In this document: piece after piece, positions 33,918-40,845 of the stretch
How the letters are laid out: each line of letters starts with the position of its first letter
Numbering within the stretch: position 1 is the stretch's first letter
Assembly (NCBI GenBank): GCA_030609775.1
Contig: JAUWTD010000005.1
Coordinates: 1-40,845 of the forward strand
DNA from: Candidatus Altarchaeota archaeon
Lineage (GTDB): Archaea; Altiarchaeota; Altiarchaeia; IMC4; QMZM01
DNA length: 40,845 bases
Reading direction: 5' to 3'
The notes under the pieces: model-generated
Seen by the model: only the letters and a program-made list of their open reading frames with translations
The model's database searches: none
Told to the model about the DNA's origin: nothing
Program-made: the position numbers and the translations under genes

Positions 33918-34103
33918 ATGCCAGGATTTGATGGAACAGGACCCAGGGGATTAGGACCGAAAACAGGTAGACAAAGAGGAATCTGCACAACAGATGGTGC
34001 AACAACAACACCGCAACAGCCCACAGACACACCAACGCCAGTAGGAAGAGGCTTTGGAGGTGGACGAGGCTTAGGTAGAGGCAGAAGACATAGGATGTGG
34101 TAA
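33918..34103 (+). CDS. DUF5320-type small Gly/Arg-rich protein
   Basis: 61 residues opening MPGFDGTGPRGLGPKTGRQRGIC, the typical pattern of DUF5320-like proteins (MPGxDxTGPxGxGPxTGRxxGxC). A Thr/Pro/Gln linker and a Gly/Arg-rich end (GRGFGGGRGLGRGRRHRMW) follow. Such small proteins accompany NifX-like and MinD-like genes in many anaerobes; their function is unknown. It lies 15 bases after the NifX-like gene. Confidence 0.8.
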   Translation: MPGFDGTGPRGLGPKTGRQRGICTTDGATTTPQQPTDTPTPVGRGFGGGRGLGRGRRHRMW

Positions 34104-34244
34104 AAGAGAGAGAAGGAAAAAAATCAAACACTCACTCGGAAAAGAAGGTATTAGGATTTACAAGGTCAGCAATAGATTAGGTATTCTTCCCAGCTTTATA
34201 AGGAATAAACCAACACCAGATGTGATAAAAGAGAGAGAAGGAAA
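34101..34244 (+). repeat. Pair of 19-bp direct repeats flanking the gap before mrp
   Basis: TAAAAGAGAGAGAAGGAAA occurs at 34101-34119 (starting at the DUF5320 stop) and again at 34226-34244, where it serves as the polypurine ribosome site of the Mrp gene. The gap of 149 bases between the genes is otherwise empty. The duplication may mark a lost gene or copied leader. Confidence 0.6.
34194..34203 (+). promoter_or_regulatory. Probable TATA box for the Mrp gene
   Basis: CTTTATAAGG predicts a start near 34224, giving a leader of about 29 bases that would include the ribosome site at 34226-34244. It suggests an internal promoter for the ATPase half of the cluster. Confidence 0.4.
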
Positions 34245-34252
34245 GAGAAAGA

Positions 34253-35074
34253 ATGAATAAAGCGCAAGTAAGTTTTGAGGATAGGAAAGAATTAGTCCAA
34301 AAAAGGATCGGAAGAATAAAGAATAAAATAATGGTCATGAGCGGCAAAGGCGGAGTCGGTAAGAGCACGGTTGCAGTGAATCTTGCCTTTGCATTGCAGA
34401 TGAAGGGATATAATGTAGGTTTAGTGGACGTGGACATACATGGACCGAATGTTCCCAAGATGCTGGGGATAGAGGATAATAAACTAGATACTACAGAGGA
34501 GGGCATCGTCCCTGCCCGGATACCAATAGGGGCAGGAAGGTTCCTTGAAGTCATGTCTCTTGCATTCATGCTTGAAAAAGATACTCCCGTAATCTGGAGA
34601 GGTCCATTGAAGATGACGGCAATCCAACAATTCCTCGCAGATGTGGTATGGGGAGAGTTAGATTACCTGATCTTTGATTTACCCCCGGGAACAGGAGACG
34701 AACCATTAAGCGTCGTCCAACTGGTTCCTGATGTAACCGGATCAATTATTGTGACAACACCCCAGGAGGTGGCATTAATGGATTCACGCAGATCAGTAAA
34801 TTTCTCAGGTAAACTAGGCATCCCAGTTATTGGAGTAGTAGAAAACATGTCCGGACTCAAATGCCCGCATTGCACAAAAGACATAAACCTCTTCAAGACA
34901 GGGGGCGGAGAAAAAGCAGCAAAAGAACTTAAGGTACCGTTTCTTGGCAGGGTGCCGATAGACCCCAGAATAGTTGAAGACTGCGATTCAGGTAAACCCT
35001 TCATTCTCACACACAGGGATTCAGAGGCGGGAAAAGCATTCAACGAGATAGTTGAAAAGATTATAGGATTATAG
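34253..35074 (+). CDS. Mrp/NBP35-family Fe-S carrier ATPase
   Basis: A 273-residue P-loop ATPase that carries and transfers iron-sulfur clusters. The deviant Walker A is [20 protein letters not shown] near residues 24-43, followed by [39 protein letters not shown] is the Walker B region near 135-155, and [14 protein letters not shown] near 194-207 supplies the CxxC that bridges a cluster between two subunits. Together with the two ferredoxin-MinD ATPases that follow, it matches the ATPase set of the ORP gene cluster. Confidence 0.93.
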   Translation: MNKAQVSFEDRKELVQKRIGRIKNKIMVMSGKGGVGKSTVAVNLAFALQMKGYNVGLVDVDIHGPNVPKMLGIEDNKLDTTEEGIVPARIPIGAGRFLEVMSLAFMLEKDTPVIWRGPLKMTAIQQFLADVVWGELDYLIFDLPPGTGDEPLSVVQLVPDVTGSIIVTTPQEVALMDSRRSVNFSGKLGIPVIGVVENMSGLKCPHCTKDINLFKTGGGEKAAKELKVPFLGRVPIDPRIVEDCDSGKPFILTHRDSEAGKAFNEIVEKIIGL

Positions 35075-35083
35075 AAAAACAGA

Positions 35084-35917
35084 ATGATTATAGCAATCGC
35101 AAGCGGGAAAGGAGGAACAGGGAAAAGCACGGTAGCTGTGAATTTATCCTTATCCCTTGAAAACGTACAACTCATAGACTGTGATGTTGAGGAACCCAAC
35201 TCCAACCTATTTTTGAATCTTGATCTGGAAAAGGATGAGGAGGTATACCTCAAGATCCCCAAAATAGATGAAGAAAATTGCACGCACTGCAAAAGATGCG
35301 CTGAATTCTGCGAATACAATGCGCTTGCAGTCTTAGAGGATAAGGTAATGGTTTTTGAGCAATTATGCCACGGATGCGGTTTATGCAGTATGGTATGCCC
35401 TACAAATGCGATAACAGAAAAAAACAGATCCCTTGGGGTGATAGAAAAAAGCAGGGACGGAATCGATTTTATCCGGGGTGTACTAAACATTGGGGAGGCT
35501 ATGTCAACTCCAATAATCAGGAGACTCAAAGAAAAAACAGATAAAAAGAAGACGGTGATACTTGATGTTCCGCCAGGGACAGCGTGTCCAGTAATAGAAG
35601 CAATCACGGGATGTGATTACTGCATGCTTGTCACAGAGCCGACACCGTTTGGGTTATATGATCTAAAGATCGCAGTTGAGTTATGCAAAAAACTCAAGGT
35701 AAGATTTGGTGTGATAATAAACAGAGACGGTATAGGGGATGAGAAAACAGAGGAATTCTGCAAAAAAGAGGATATCGACATAATTTTAAGGATACCTTAC
35801 AACAGACGAATTGCGGAACTCTACTCTGAAGGAAAACCATTCATAGATGAGATGCCTGAATGGAAAACAAAACTCCGGGAGGTTTATAGGAGAATACATG
35901 AGGATATAAGAAAATGA
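35084..35917 (+). CDS. MinD-like ATPase with inserted 2[4Fe-4S] ferredoxin domain (first copy)
   Basis: 277 residues. [22 protein letters not shown] is the P-loop. A ferredoxin insert spans about residues 66-108: CTHCKRCAEFCEYNA, then CHGCGLCSMVCPTNAI, eight cysteines for two clusters. DVPPGTACPVIEAI is the switch region near 165-178, and CMLVTEPTPFGLYDL near 182-196. This architecture is the standard ORP-cluster and NifX-associated ATPase. It probably uses ATP to load or reduce a metal cluster on the NifX-like proteins. The stop overlaps the next start (ATGA). Confidence 0.93.
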   Translation: MIIAIASGKGGTGKSTVAVNLSLSLENVQLIDCDVEEPNSNLFLNLDLEKDEEVYLKIPKIDEENCTHCKRCAEFCEYNALAVLEDKVMVFEQLCHGCGLCSMVCPTNAITEKNRSLGVIEKSRDGIDFIRGVLNIGEAMSTPIIRRLKEKTDKKKTVILDVPPGTACPVIEAITGCDYCMLVTEPTPFGLYDLKIAVELCKKLKVRFGVIINRDGIGDEKTEEFCKKEDIDIILRIPYNRRIAELYSEGKPFIDEMPEWKTKLREVYRRIHEDIRK

Positions 35918-36774
35918 AACAGGTTCTCATCATAAGCGGTAAAGGAGGTACAGGTAAGACAACCATTGCCGCAGGTTTTGCATCGCTTGCAGAGAATGTC
36001 GTGCTTGCAGACTGTGACGTGGATGCACCGGATTTGCATATAATCCTTAAACCAGAAATTAAGGAAGAGACACCATTTTATGCGCTCTCAGTCGCAGTCA
36101 AAGACGATGAAAAATGCATAAAATGCGGGAAATGCAGAGAGGTCTGCAGATTCAACGCAATCGACGAATACTTCAACATAGCAGAATACGCGTGTGAGGG
36201 ATGTGCCGCTTGCGTATTCATATGTCCGGCGGATGCAATAGATATGAGAAAAAATGCAGCAGGAAAAATATATGTTTCAGAAACAAGATTCGGACCATTC
36301 ATACACGCAAAACTGGATATTGGACAAGAAGCCTCAGGGAAACTTGTTATAGAGGTAAAGAAGAAAGCCGGGAAAAAAGCTGAAAAAGAAAATAAAAAAC
36401 TGGTGCTCTTAGATGGATCACCCGGCATAGGCTGCCCGGTTATCGCATCACTTGCAGGAGTGGATCTTGCAGTGATTGTAACAGAGCCAACGGTTTCAGG
36501 ACTGCATGATCTTGAAAGGATTGCTAACGTAACAAAACACTTTAACATACCTGCAGTAGTATGCATAAACAAATATGATATAAACAAAAAGAAAACCAGG
36601 GAAATAGAAGAATTCTGTAACAGAAAAAAAATCCCTGTACTTGGAAAGATACACTATAACCAGGATGTGACAGAGGCGATGATAGCATTAGAGAGTGTAA
36701 TAGAATACGGATCAGCTACAAGCGAAGAAATAAAAAAAATGTGGTCAAAGATACTTGAAATCATAAAGGTGTAA
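35914..36774 (+). CDS. MinD-like ATPase with inserted 2[4Fe-4S] ferredoxin domain (second copy)
   Basis: 286 residues, paralogous to the gene just upstream. MKQVLIISGKGGTGKTTIAAGFAS is the P-loop, VLADCDVDAPDLHIIL the next strand. The ferredoxin insert is CIKCGKCREVCRFNAI and CEGCAACVFICPADAI (about residues 68-110). LLDGSPGIGCPVIASL lies near 166-181 and VIVTEPTVSGLHDLERI near 188-204. Pairs of these ATPases are typical and likely form a heterodimer. It ends two bases before the radical SAM gene. Confidence 0.93.
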   Translation: MKQVLIISGKGGTGKTTIAAGFASLAENVVLADCDVDAPDLHIILKPEIKEETPFYALSVAVKDDEKCIKCGKCREVCRFNAIDEYFNIAEYACEGCAACVFICPADAIDMRKNAAGKIYVSETRFGPFIHAKLDIGQEASGKLVIEVKKKAGKKAEKENKKLVLLDGSPGIGCPVIASLAGVDLAVIVTEPTVSGLHDLERIANVTKHFNIPAVVCINKYDINKKKTREIEEFCNRKKIPVLGKIHYNQDVTEAMIALESVIEYGSATSEEIKKMWSKILEIIKV

Positions 36775-36776
36775 GG

Positions 36777-37529
36777 ATGACTAAGATAAAGTTTGCAGGC
36801 ATAGTTGACAACTCAACAATAGATTATCCAGGGAAACTGTGTGCTATTATATACCTTCACGGATGCCCCTACAGGTGCCCGTGGTGCCATAACGCAGAGC
36901 TTGTAACCGGTGAGGGAAACTGGAGTGAAATCAGTATAGATGAGATTATCAGGCAGCTTAAAGATAATTTTCTTATACAGGCCGTCTGTGTTACAGGAGG
37001 TGAGCCGCTGATGCAAGCCGAAACCATTGAGTTACTCAAAAACATAAAAGAAGAAACAGATCTCCTATTGAAGATAGATACAAACGGGTATTTTCCGGAT
37101 AGATTAGATAAGGCGTTAGGGTATCTGGATTTTCTTACAATGGATGTGAAAGCTCCGTTAGATGAGAGATACGGCGAGGTTGTTGGACTCCCAGAGGAAT
37201 GGAAAAAGATTGTAGGAAACGTCAAAAAAAGCTTAGAGAAGATAAAGAGATGGAATAAAGACGCCGAAGCAAGGACAACCATTGTCCCGGGGCTTATAGA
37301 CAAAAAAGAGGAGATTGAAGAGGTAATCGAGGTCGTGAAGGACGCAGGCTTTAAACAATACACACTACAACAGTTCAGAGCCGAAAAAACCCTTGATCAG
37401 GCATATGGAAAAATTATGAGCCCGAGTTTGGAGTCTATGCAAGAATTAGGCAGAATCGCCAAGAAACATATGCCTAAAGAAAGAATCAAGATAGTGACCC
37501 AACAAAACGGTTTTGAGGAGATAGAATAG
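36777..37529 (+). CDS. Radical SAM activating-enzyme-like protein (NrdG/PflA-like)
   Basis: 250 residues resembling anaerobic ribonucleotide reductase activases. IVDNSTIDYPGKLCAIIYLHGC leads into the cluster motif CPYRCPWCHNAELV near residues 26-39, followed by AVCVTGGEPLMQ for SAM binding near 75-86 and LLKIDTNGYFP and FLTMDVKAPLDERYGEVVG. No glycyl-radical enzyme is in the window. Similar proteins recur in clusters with ferredoxin-MinD ATPases, so it may act on cofactor assembly rather than on a reductase; that is inference. The start is two bases after the second ATPase. Confidence 0.88.
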   Translation: MTKIKFAGIVDNSTIDYPGKLCAIIYLHGCPYRCPWCHNAELVTGEGNWSEISIDEIIRQLKDNFLIQAVCVTGGEPLMQAETIELLKNIKEETDLLLKIDTNGYFPDRLDKALGYLDFLTMDVKAPLDERYGEVVGLPEEWKKIVGNVKKSLEKIKRWNKDAEARTTIVPGLIDKKEEIEEVIEVVKDAGFKQYTLQQFRAEKTLDQAYGKIMSPSLESMQELGRIAKKHMPKERIKIVTQQNGFEEIE

Positions 37530-37601
37530 GTATAACATCATTTTTATCCATGGATTCTTAAGGTAACTTGTTAATTTTTATTGTGACAAAGAAAAAAAAA
37601 A

Positions 37602-38054
37602 ATGAAAGTATGTATTCCAAGCATGGGAGATAAGGGATTGGATGAAGAAGTAGGGCATCATTTTGGAAGGGTTCCTGCGTTTACGATAGTTGATACTGAA
37701 AAAAATACAGTTAATGTAATCTCGAACACAAGCCACCATATGGGAGGAATAAAATATCCTGCAGAACTCATAAGAGATGCGGGAGTGGAGGCAGTTATCT
37801 GCTCAAGCCTGGGACACAAGGCAATAACCTTCTTCGAACAATTCGGGATAAGTGTATACATTGGAGCCCACGGCAAGGTAAAGGACGCAATCAGAATGTA
37901 TGAGGATAACATGCTTCAGAAGGCAACAGGTGAGAGCGCATGCCAAGAACACGCATTCAGGGGCGAAGGAAGCGGCCAAGGAAGCGGCCAAGGAAGCGGC
38001 CAAGGAAGCGGCCAAGGAAGCGGCCAAGGACAGGGAAGTAACTGCCAGAAATAA
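37602..38054 (+). CDS. NifX / orange-protein-like protein with GSGQ-repeat tail
   Basis: 150 residues, the second member of this family in the cluster. KVCIPSMGDKGLDEEVGHHFGRVPAFTIVD is the classic start. MGGIKYPAELIRDAGVEAVICSSLGHKAITFFEQFGISVYIG completes the RNase-H-like fold by residue ~90. The tail contains CQEHAF, then five GSGQ units (37968-38027) and ends SNCQK. Conserved His residues (VGHHFGR, NTSHHMGG) and the tail cysteines could bind metal. It lies 72 bases after the radical SAM gene, with a T-rich stretch between, so it may have its own promoter. Confidence 0.9.
   Translation: MKVCIPSMGDKGLDEEVGHHFGRVPAFTIVDTEKNTVNVISNTSHHMGGIKYPAELIRDAGVEAVICSSLGHKAITFFEQFGISVYIGAHGKVKDAIRMYEDNMLQKATGESACQEHAFRGEGSGQGSGQGSGQGSGQGSGQGQGSNCQK
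37968..38027 (+). repeat. Five perfect 12-bp tandem repeats (GSGQ tail)
   Basis: GGAAGCGGCCAA is present five times without a mismatch, encoding Gly-Ser-Gly-Gln. The repeat is unrelated in sequence to the one in the first NifX-like gene, so the two proteins gained repeat tails independently. Confidence 0.95.
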
Positions 38055-38069
38055 GGACATGACTAAATA

Positions 38070-38414
38070 ATGCAAGACTCTTTTGACTTCAAGGAAATAG
38101 ATAAAGCAAGAAAAACGTTGGGATTAGGAAAAACCGCCACTTTAAAAGAGATTAAAGAGGCATACAGGAATCTTGCAAAAGAACATCATCCAGACAAACG
38201 AAGCGAGGAAGCGGATAGATGCGAGAACCGGATGAAGGAGATAAATAAGGCCTATAATATCATAAAAAAATACGCTGAAAGCTACAGGTACTCTTTCATC
38301 AAAGAAAAAATAGAAGACACATATGAAGGATACATGAAGGGATTCAACGAAGACTGGATGTGGGGCCTGGGGAAAGCAGATAACAAAAAAAAGAGACCCT
38401 ACAAAAGTATCTGA
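38070..38414 (+). CDS. J-domain protein (DnaJ-like, J domain plus short tail)
   Basis: 114 residues. The J domain covers about residues 9-68 (KARKTLGLGKTATLKEIKEAYRNLAKEHHPDKR), with the invariant HPD tripeptide that stimulates Hsp70 ATPase, and ends NKAYNIIKKYAESYRY. No Gly/Phe, zinc or substrate domain follows, only KEKIEDTYEGYMKGFNEDWMWGLG. Standalone J proteins of this kind often serve Fe-S cluster or specific assembly tasks. It sits 15 bases after the NifX-like gene and converges with the - strand membrane protein, overlapping its end by 16 bases. Confidence 0.92.
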   Translation: MQDSFDFKEIDKARKTLGLGKTATLKEIKEAYRNLAKEHHPDKRSEEADRCENRMKEINKAYNIIKKYAESYRYSFIKEKIEDTYEGYMKGFNEDWMWGLGKADNKKKRPYKSI

Positions 38415-39223
38415 TCTTTTTGTTCTGAAGCCTTGATATAGAAAAAAGGATTCACCACCAGGACATAGGTATATAGCATCGACTGTATAATCTTTACCAG
38501 AATGAATAATGATGCTGCCATAAAGGTGAGCTTTGTACTCATCTCAGCCACACCATAAAGATTCCCGACCAGAAACGCAGCTAACACAGTGAAGATAATA
38601 GATACATTAATGAATGTAACCTCTCTTGCATGCTCTAAACCAAGTCTTTTGCTTTCTTTGAAGCTTTCTATGATGCCTTTCTTTTCTATTACTGCAACAG
38701 GGATCACAAAGAAAACACTCAACATGAAAAAAATCAACAATATAATGAAGATTAACACACCAAAGAAGAGAAAAATCAGGTTCCCAGACAGAAAAGATGC
38801 GACTGCAAAAAAACCTGTTAGCATGAAAACAAATAACCCAAATAATAGGAAAACCAACCCAAAGGTCATCCAAACCCTCCAAGCAGAAAACGCATCCTTT
38901 GCCGCCTTCCATAAACTGATTTCGATATTTTTATGGTAATCTGAGACCATTGAAGGATACATTGAATAGGTTACAAGATCCACAACATATATAAACGGAA
39001 GAAAAAAAAGAACACCCAAAAAAACAGGCACATAGGATTCCAGAGCCGCCAGATCATGTGCCGAAGGAGAATCAGCTAACACAGTAAGAGAACCAGCAGT
39101 CGCAATTATAAGAATCAATTCAACGAAGGCATAGAGAAGTGAAGCAGAGAGATTAGGGATAAAGAGACGAGGCTTACTAAAGAGAAGCATAAAAGATTCC
39201 TTAAACAAATAAAGGATTCTCAT
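38399..39223 (-). CDS. Polytopic membrane protein, unknown function (DUF4013-like appearance)
   Basis: About 274 residues with six or so hydrophobic segments. These include LSASLLYAFVELILIIATAGSL, VPVFLGVLFFLPFIYVV, MTFGLVFLLFGLFVFMLTGFF, the long FLFFGVLIFIILLIFFMLSVFFVIPVAVI, and two further segments near the C-terminus. The patterns AWRVW and GIIESFKESKRLGLEH after the fourth segment resemble archaeal membrane proteins with glycerophosphoryl-phosphodiesterase-like or DUF4013-like membrane domains, but I cannot assign a family firmly. The ATG at 39223 overlaps the upstream stop by one base, with GAGGGG upstream; GTG codons at 39226 and 39229 are alternatives. Confidence 0.8.
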   Translation of the reverse strand: MRILYLFKESFMLLFSKPRLFIPNLSASLLYAFVELILIIATAGSLTVLADSPSAHDLAALESYVPVFLGVLFFLPFIYVVDLVTYSMYPSMVSDYHKNIEISLWKAAKDAFSAWRVWMTFGLVFLLFGLFVFMLTGFFAVASFLSGNLIFLFFGVLIFIILLIFFMLSVFFVIPVAVIEKKGIIESFKESKRLGLEHAREVTFINVSIIFTVLAAFLVGNLYGVAEMSTKLTFMAASLFILVKIIQSMLYTYVLVVNPFFYIKASEQKDQILL

Positions 39224-39723
39224 CACCACCCCTCTTCCAAGAGCTCAACATAGGATTTTGTGATAGATGCCTCTTTTTTGATCCCGAGTTTTTCAAGAAG
39301 CTCAAAGAGCTCATCCTTTTTGTTATAGTCTTTTGATTCGATTTCGATGAATTCCCCTAAATCTTCCACTATATCAACACATATGGTGAACTCACCAAGC
39401 CTAAACAGCTCCCTTCTTTTCCGGACCACTGCTGCCTCGGTGAAACCTATTTTTTTCAGGACCTCAATTATCTGATCCCCTACAGGAATTTCTAATTCTT
39501 CCCGGGTCTTAGTCTCTGAATCAAACCGGGGGCCTTTATATGTTAAAAAAAAGCCGTCAGAGGTTTTTCTCACCCGCAAAGCCTCATCACTTTTTTTAAA
39601 ATCCCTCCACGGAGAATTAAAGTAGATATCCTCTTGGTCTACTACACCTACTTTCTCTGCGCCAAGATCCAAAAGCTTCTGCCCAGGATCCCTGCACGGC
39701 GCCTTAACCTCAACCTCAAGCAT
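39223..39723 (-). CDS. CYTH-domain protein (CyaB / class IV adenylate cyclase-like or triphosphatase)
   Basis: 166 residues forming a CYTH triphosphate-tunnel domain. MLEVEVKAP gives the ExExK motif. Other tunnel residues are in EALRVRKTSDGFFLTYKGP, KTREELEIP, VRKRRELFRL, ICVDIVEDLGEFIEIE and the final ITKSYVELL. Archaeal members are called CyaB, but the activity could be adenylate cyclase or an inorganic/thiamine triphosphatase. An ATG at 39750 would add nine hydrophobic residues before the ExExK motif; I reject it because the motif should be at the N-terminus. Its stop overlaps the membrane-protein start, so the two are coupled. Confidence 0.9.
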   Translation of the reverse strand: MLEVEVKAPCRDPGQKLLDLGAEKVGVVDQEDIYFNSPWRDFKKSDEALRVRKTSDGFFLTYKGPRFDSETKTREELEIPVGDQIIEVLKKIGFTEAAVVRKRRELFRLGEFTICVDIVEDLGEFIEIESKDYNKKDELFELLEKLGIKKEASITKSYVELLEEGW

Positions 39724-39750
39724 CTTAAAAAAATATATTACAGATCCCAC

Positions 39751-39767
39751 ATATAAGTATATAAAGG
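39751..39767. promoter_or_regulatory. Shared divergent promoter between the CYTH gene and the cell-wall-binding gene
   Basis: ATATAAGTATATAAAGG contains TATA boxes readable on both strands. On + the box TATATAAAGG (39758-39767) predicts a start near 39788, just before the ATG at 39799. On - the box near 39750-39757 predicts a start a few bases before the ATG at 39723, nearly leaderless. Confidence 0.5.
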
Positions 39768-39798
39768 CCCATAGCTTAATAATTTAAGGATTTTGAAG

Positions 39799-40845
39799 AT
39801 GACAAAAAAAATGAAAAAACTTATGGTTGCATTAATTTTAGGGATTTTTTTAGTGAACGGATTTTCTGCACAGGAAATAGATTCAGTTATATTAGCTACA
39901 ACAATAAATTATCCAGACTCGCTTGCGGCAGCATCTGCTGCAAACAAGATAGGTGCAGTGGTTCTTTTAACTGACAAGGACGCTATCCCGCAAGAAACAC
40001 AAGAGCAGCTAGATGAATTAAAGCCAAGCACGGTCTACATCATAGGCGGACCCTCTGTAATAAATGTTCGCGTGGAGAACTCACTAAAAGAAGAAGGATA
40101 CAATGTAGTGAGGCTGTGGGGTATAACCCGGTATGGGACATCTGCAGATGTTGCAGAATATTTCTGGGTTGAAGGCACCAAAAAGGCGGTCTTGGTCGCA
40201 GATAAAACAGGCACCCCAGAAAACGGAAATGATGAGGTAATGGCGATGGCAAAGGATCTGGCACAGGCAAATAATGCCCCATTACTAATATCTTCAGGGG
40301 ATGTTCTTTCAGCAGTAGTTGAAGATACATTAAAAGACATTGAGGTAGATGAGGTATTGCTTGTCGGAGACTTCACAGATGACGTGAAGAACACAATTGA
40401 GGCTTCAGACATAGAGGTAGAAGAAATAGAAGGAGACCAAAACCAGATAAGAGAAAAGATAAAGAATAAGATAAACGAATTTAACAGAGACCAGGCACCG
40501 CTTGTGGTAATAGCATCAGGAAACTGGCAGGATACAATAAAGGCACCGTTCACACCAGGCAACGGGGTTTCAAGACACATAAATAGTGAAGAAATGATAG
40601 GTGAAGTAATTGATGAGATCAATGACGAAGGTTATGATAGGATAAAGGTTGTTGGTAAACCTGATCTCGCACAGACGATATGTGATGCATTGGAGGATGC
40701 AGGTATAGAGCATGAGTGTTTGACAGGGAGTGCAAGCAAGGTTGCAGCCCAGGTTGCTAAAAGCGAGAGGGCACAGATAAAGGAGCTAAAACACGAATTC
40801 GAAGCAAAACAGGATAGCATCCAGGAAAAACTTAAAACAAAGTCC
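39799..40845 (+). CDS. Exported cell-wall-binding repeat 2 (CW_binding_2) family protein, 3' end outside window
   Basis: The frame is open from ATG 39799 to the window end (349 codons). Residues 1-24 are a signal peptide (KKLMVALILGIFLVNGFSA). The repeats follow the CW-binding-2 pattern: ILATTINYPDSLAAASAANK, VVLLTDKDAIPQETQEQLDEL and VYIIGGPSVIN, then GITRYGTSADVAEYFW and, in the second unit, APLLISSGDVLSAVVEDTL and EVLLVGDFTDD. In bacteria these domains bind wall polymers; archaea use them in surface-layer or exported proteins. The last visible part (SKVAAQVAKSERAQIKELKHEFEAKQD) starts a helical, probably coiled-coil region. Confidence 0.9.
   Translation, partial: MTKKMKKLMVALILGIFLVNGFSAQEIDSVILATTINYPDSLAAASAANKIGAVVLLTDKDAIPQETQEQLDELKPSTVYIIGGPSVINVRVENSLKEEGYNVVRLWGITRYGTSADVAEYFWVEGTKKAVLVADKTGTPENGNDEVMAMAKDLAQANNAPLLISSGDVLSAVVEDTLKDIEVDEVLLVGDFTDDVKNTIEASDIEVEEIEGDQNQIREKIKNKINEFNRDQAPLVVIASGNWQDTIKAPFTPGNGVSRHINSEEMIGEVIDEINDEGYDRIKVVGKPDLAQTICDALEDAGIEHECLTGSASKVAAQVAKSERAQIKELKHEFEAKQDSIQEKLKTKS

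Noticed and set aside
33279-38054. Nitrogen fixation locus
   Set aside because: NifX-like and Mrp/MinD-like proteins occur, but there is no nifH, nifD, nifK, nifE, nifN or nifB; the gene set fits the ORP-type group better.

Overview
The window is archaeal. It carries a glutamyl-tRNA(Gln) amidotransferase GatE, ribosomal proteins S6e, S24e and S27ae, translation factor aIF2-gamma, RNA polymerase subunit E' (Rpo7), Spt4, the archaeal GTP-dependent dephospho-CoA kinase and the tRNA C56 methylase Trm56. Promoters have TATA boxes, genes overlap by 1-4 bases, and composition is moderately AT-rich with many polypurine ribosome binding sites. The gene order resembles Euryarchaeota. The CW-binding-2, LamG and MopE-type surface proteins recall uncultivated lineages such as Altiarchaeota-like or DPANN-like archaea, but the exact phylum cannot be fixed from sequence reading alone.

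Layout. (1) 1-1290: the 3' end of a cysteine-rich, membrane-anchored surface protein. (2) 1344-11977: a housekeeping block on the + strand: gatE, then S6e / aIF2-gamma / PIN nuclease / membrane pyrophosphatase / Rpo7 / Spt4 / dephospho-CoA kinase / S24e / S27ae / DUF429, then a FAD oxidoreductase and trm56. (3) 12172-22215: one giant gene (about 3,350 residues) for a modular surface protein. Its last ~430 residues are a near-copy of the protein at 1-1290, so two paralogues flank the housekeeping block. (4) 22281-26203: a tightly overlapping operon carA-pdxT-hisH-hisF-asparagine-synthase-like, rich in glutaminase subunits. (5) 26213-31303 on the - strand: a 1,696-residue secreted MopE-repeat / DUF1566 protein. 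(6) 31304-32821 on the - strand: a sparsely coding stretch, a small membrane protein and a radical SAM enzyme. (7) 32940-38414: a DUF134 regulator followed by NifX/orange-protein-like proteins, DUF5320, Mrp, two ferredoxin-MinD ATPases, a glycyl-radical-activase-like radical SAM protein, a second NifX-like protein and a J-domain protein. This resembles the bacterial orange-protein (ORP) gene set. (8) 38399-40845: a membrane protein and a CYTH (CyaB-like) protein on the - strand, then a divergent cell-wall-binding-repeat protein that runs off the window.

The most interesting signals are these. Both giant surface proteins end in a transmembrane helix followed by a PIN-nuclease-like domain placed inside the cell. 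The giant protein is built by inserting whole modules (LamG, propeller-like repeats, DUF2341) into Ig-like domains. The ORP-like cluster has a probable leaderless, palindrome-flanked promoter at its regulator. A membrane pyrophosphatase sits in an operon slot where other archaea have a soluble pyrophosphatase. Several proteins have C-terminal tandem-repeat tails.

I saw no rRNA, tRNA, CRISPR array, insertion sequence or integrase in the window.
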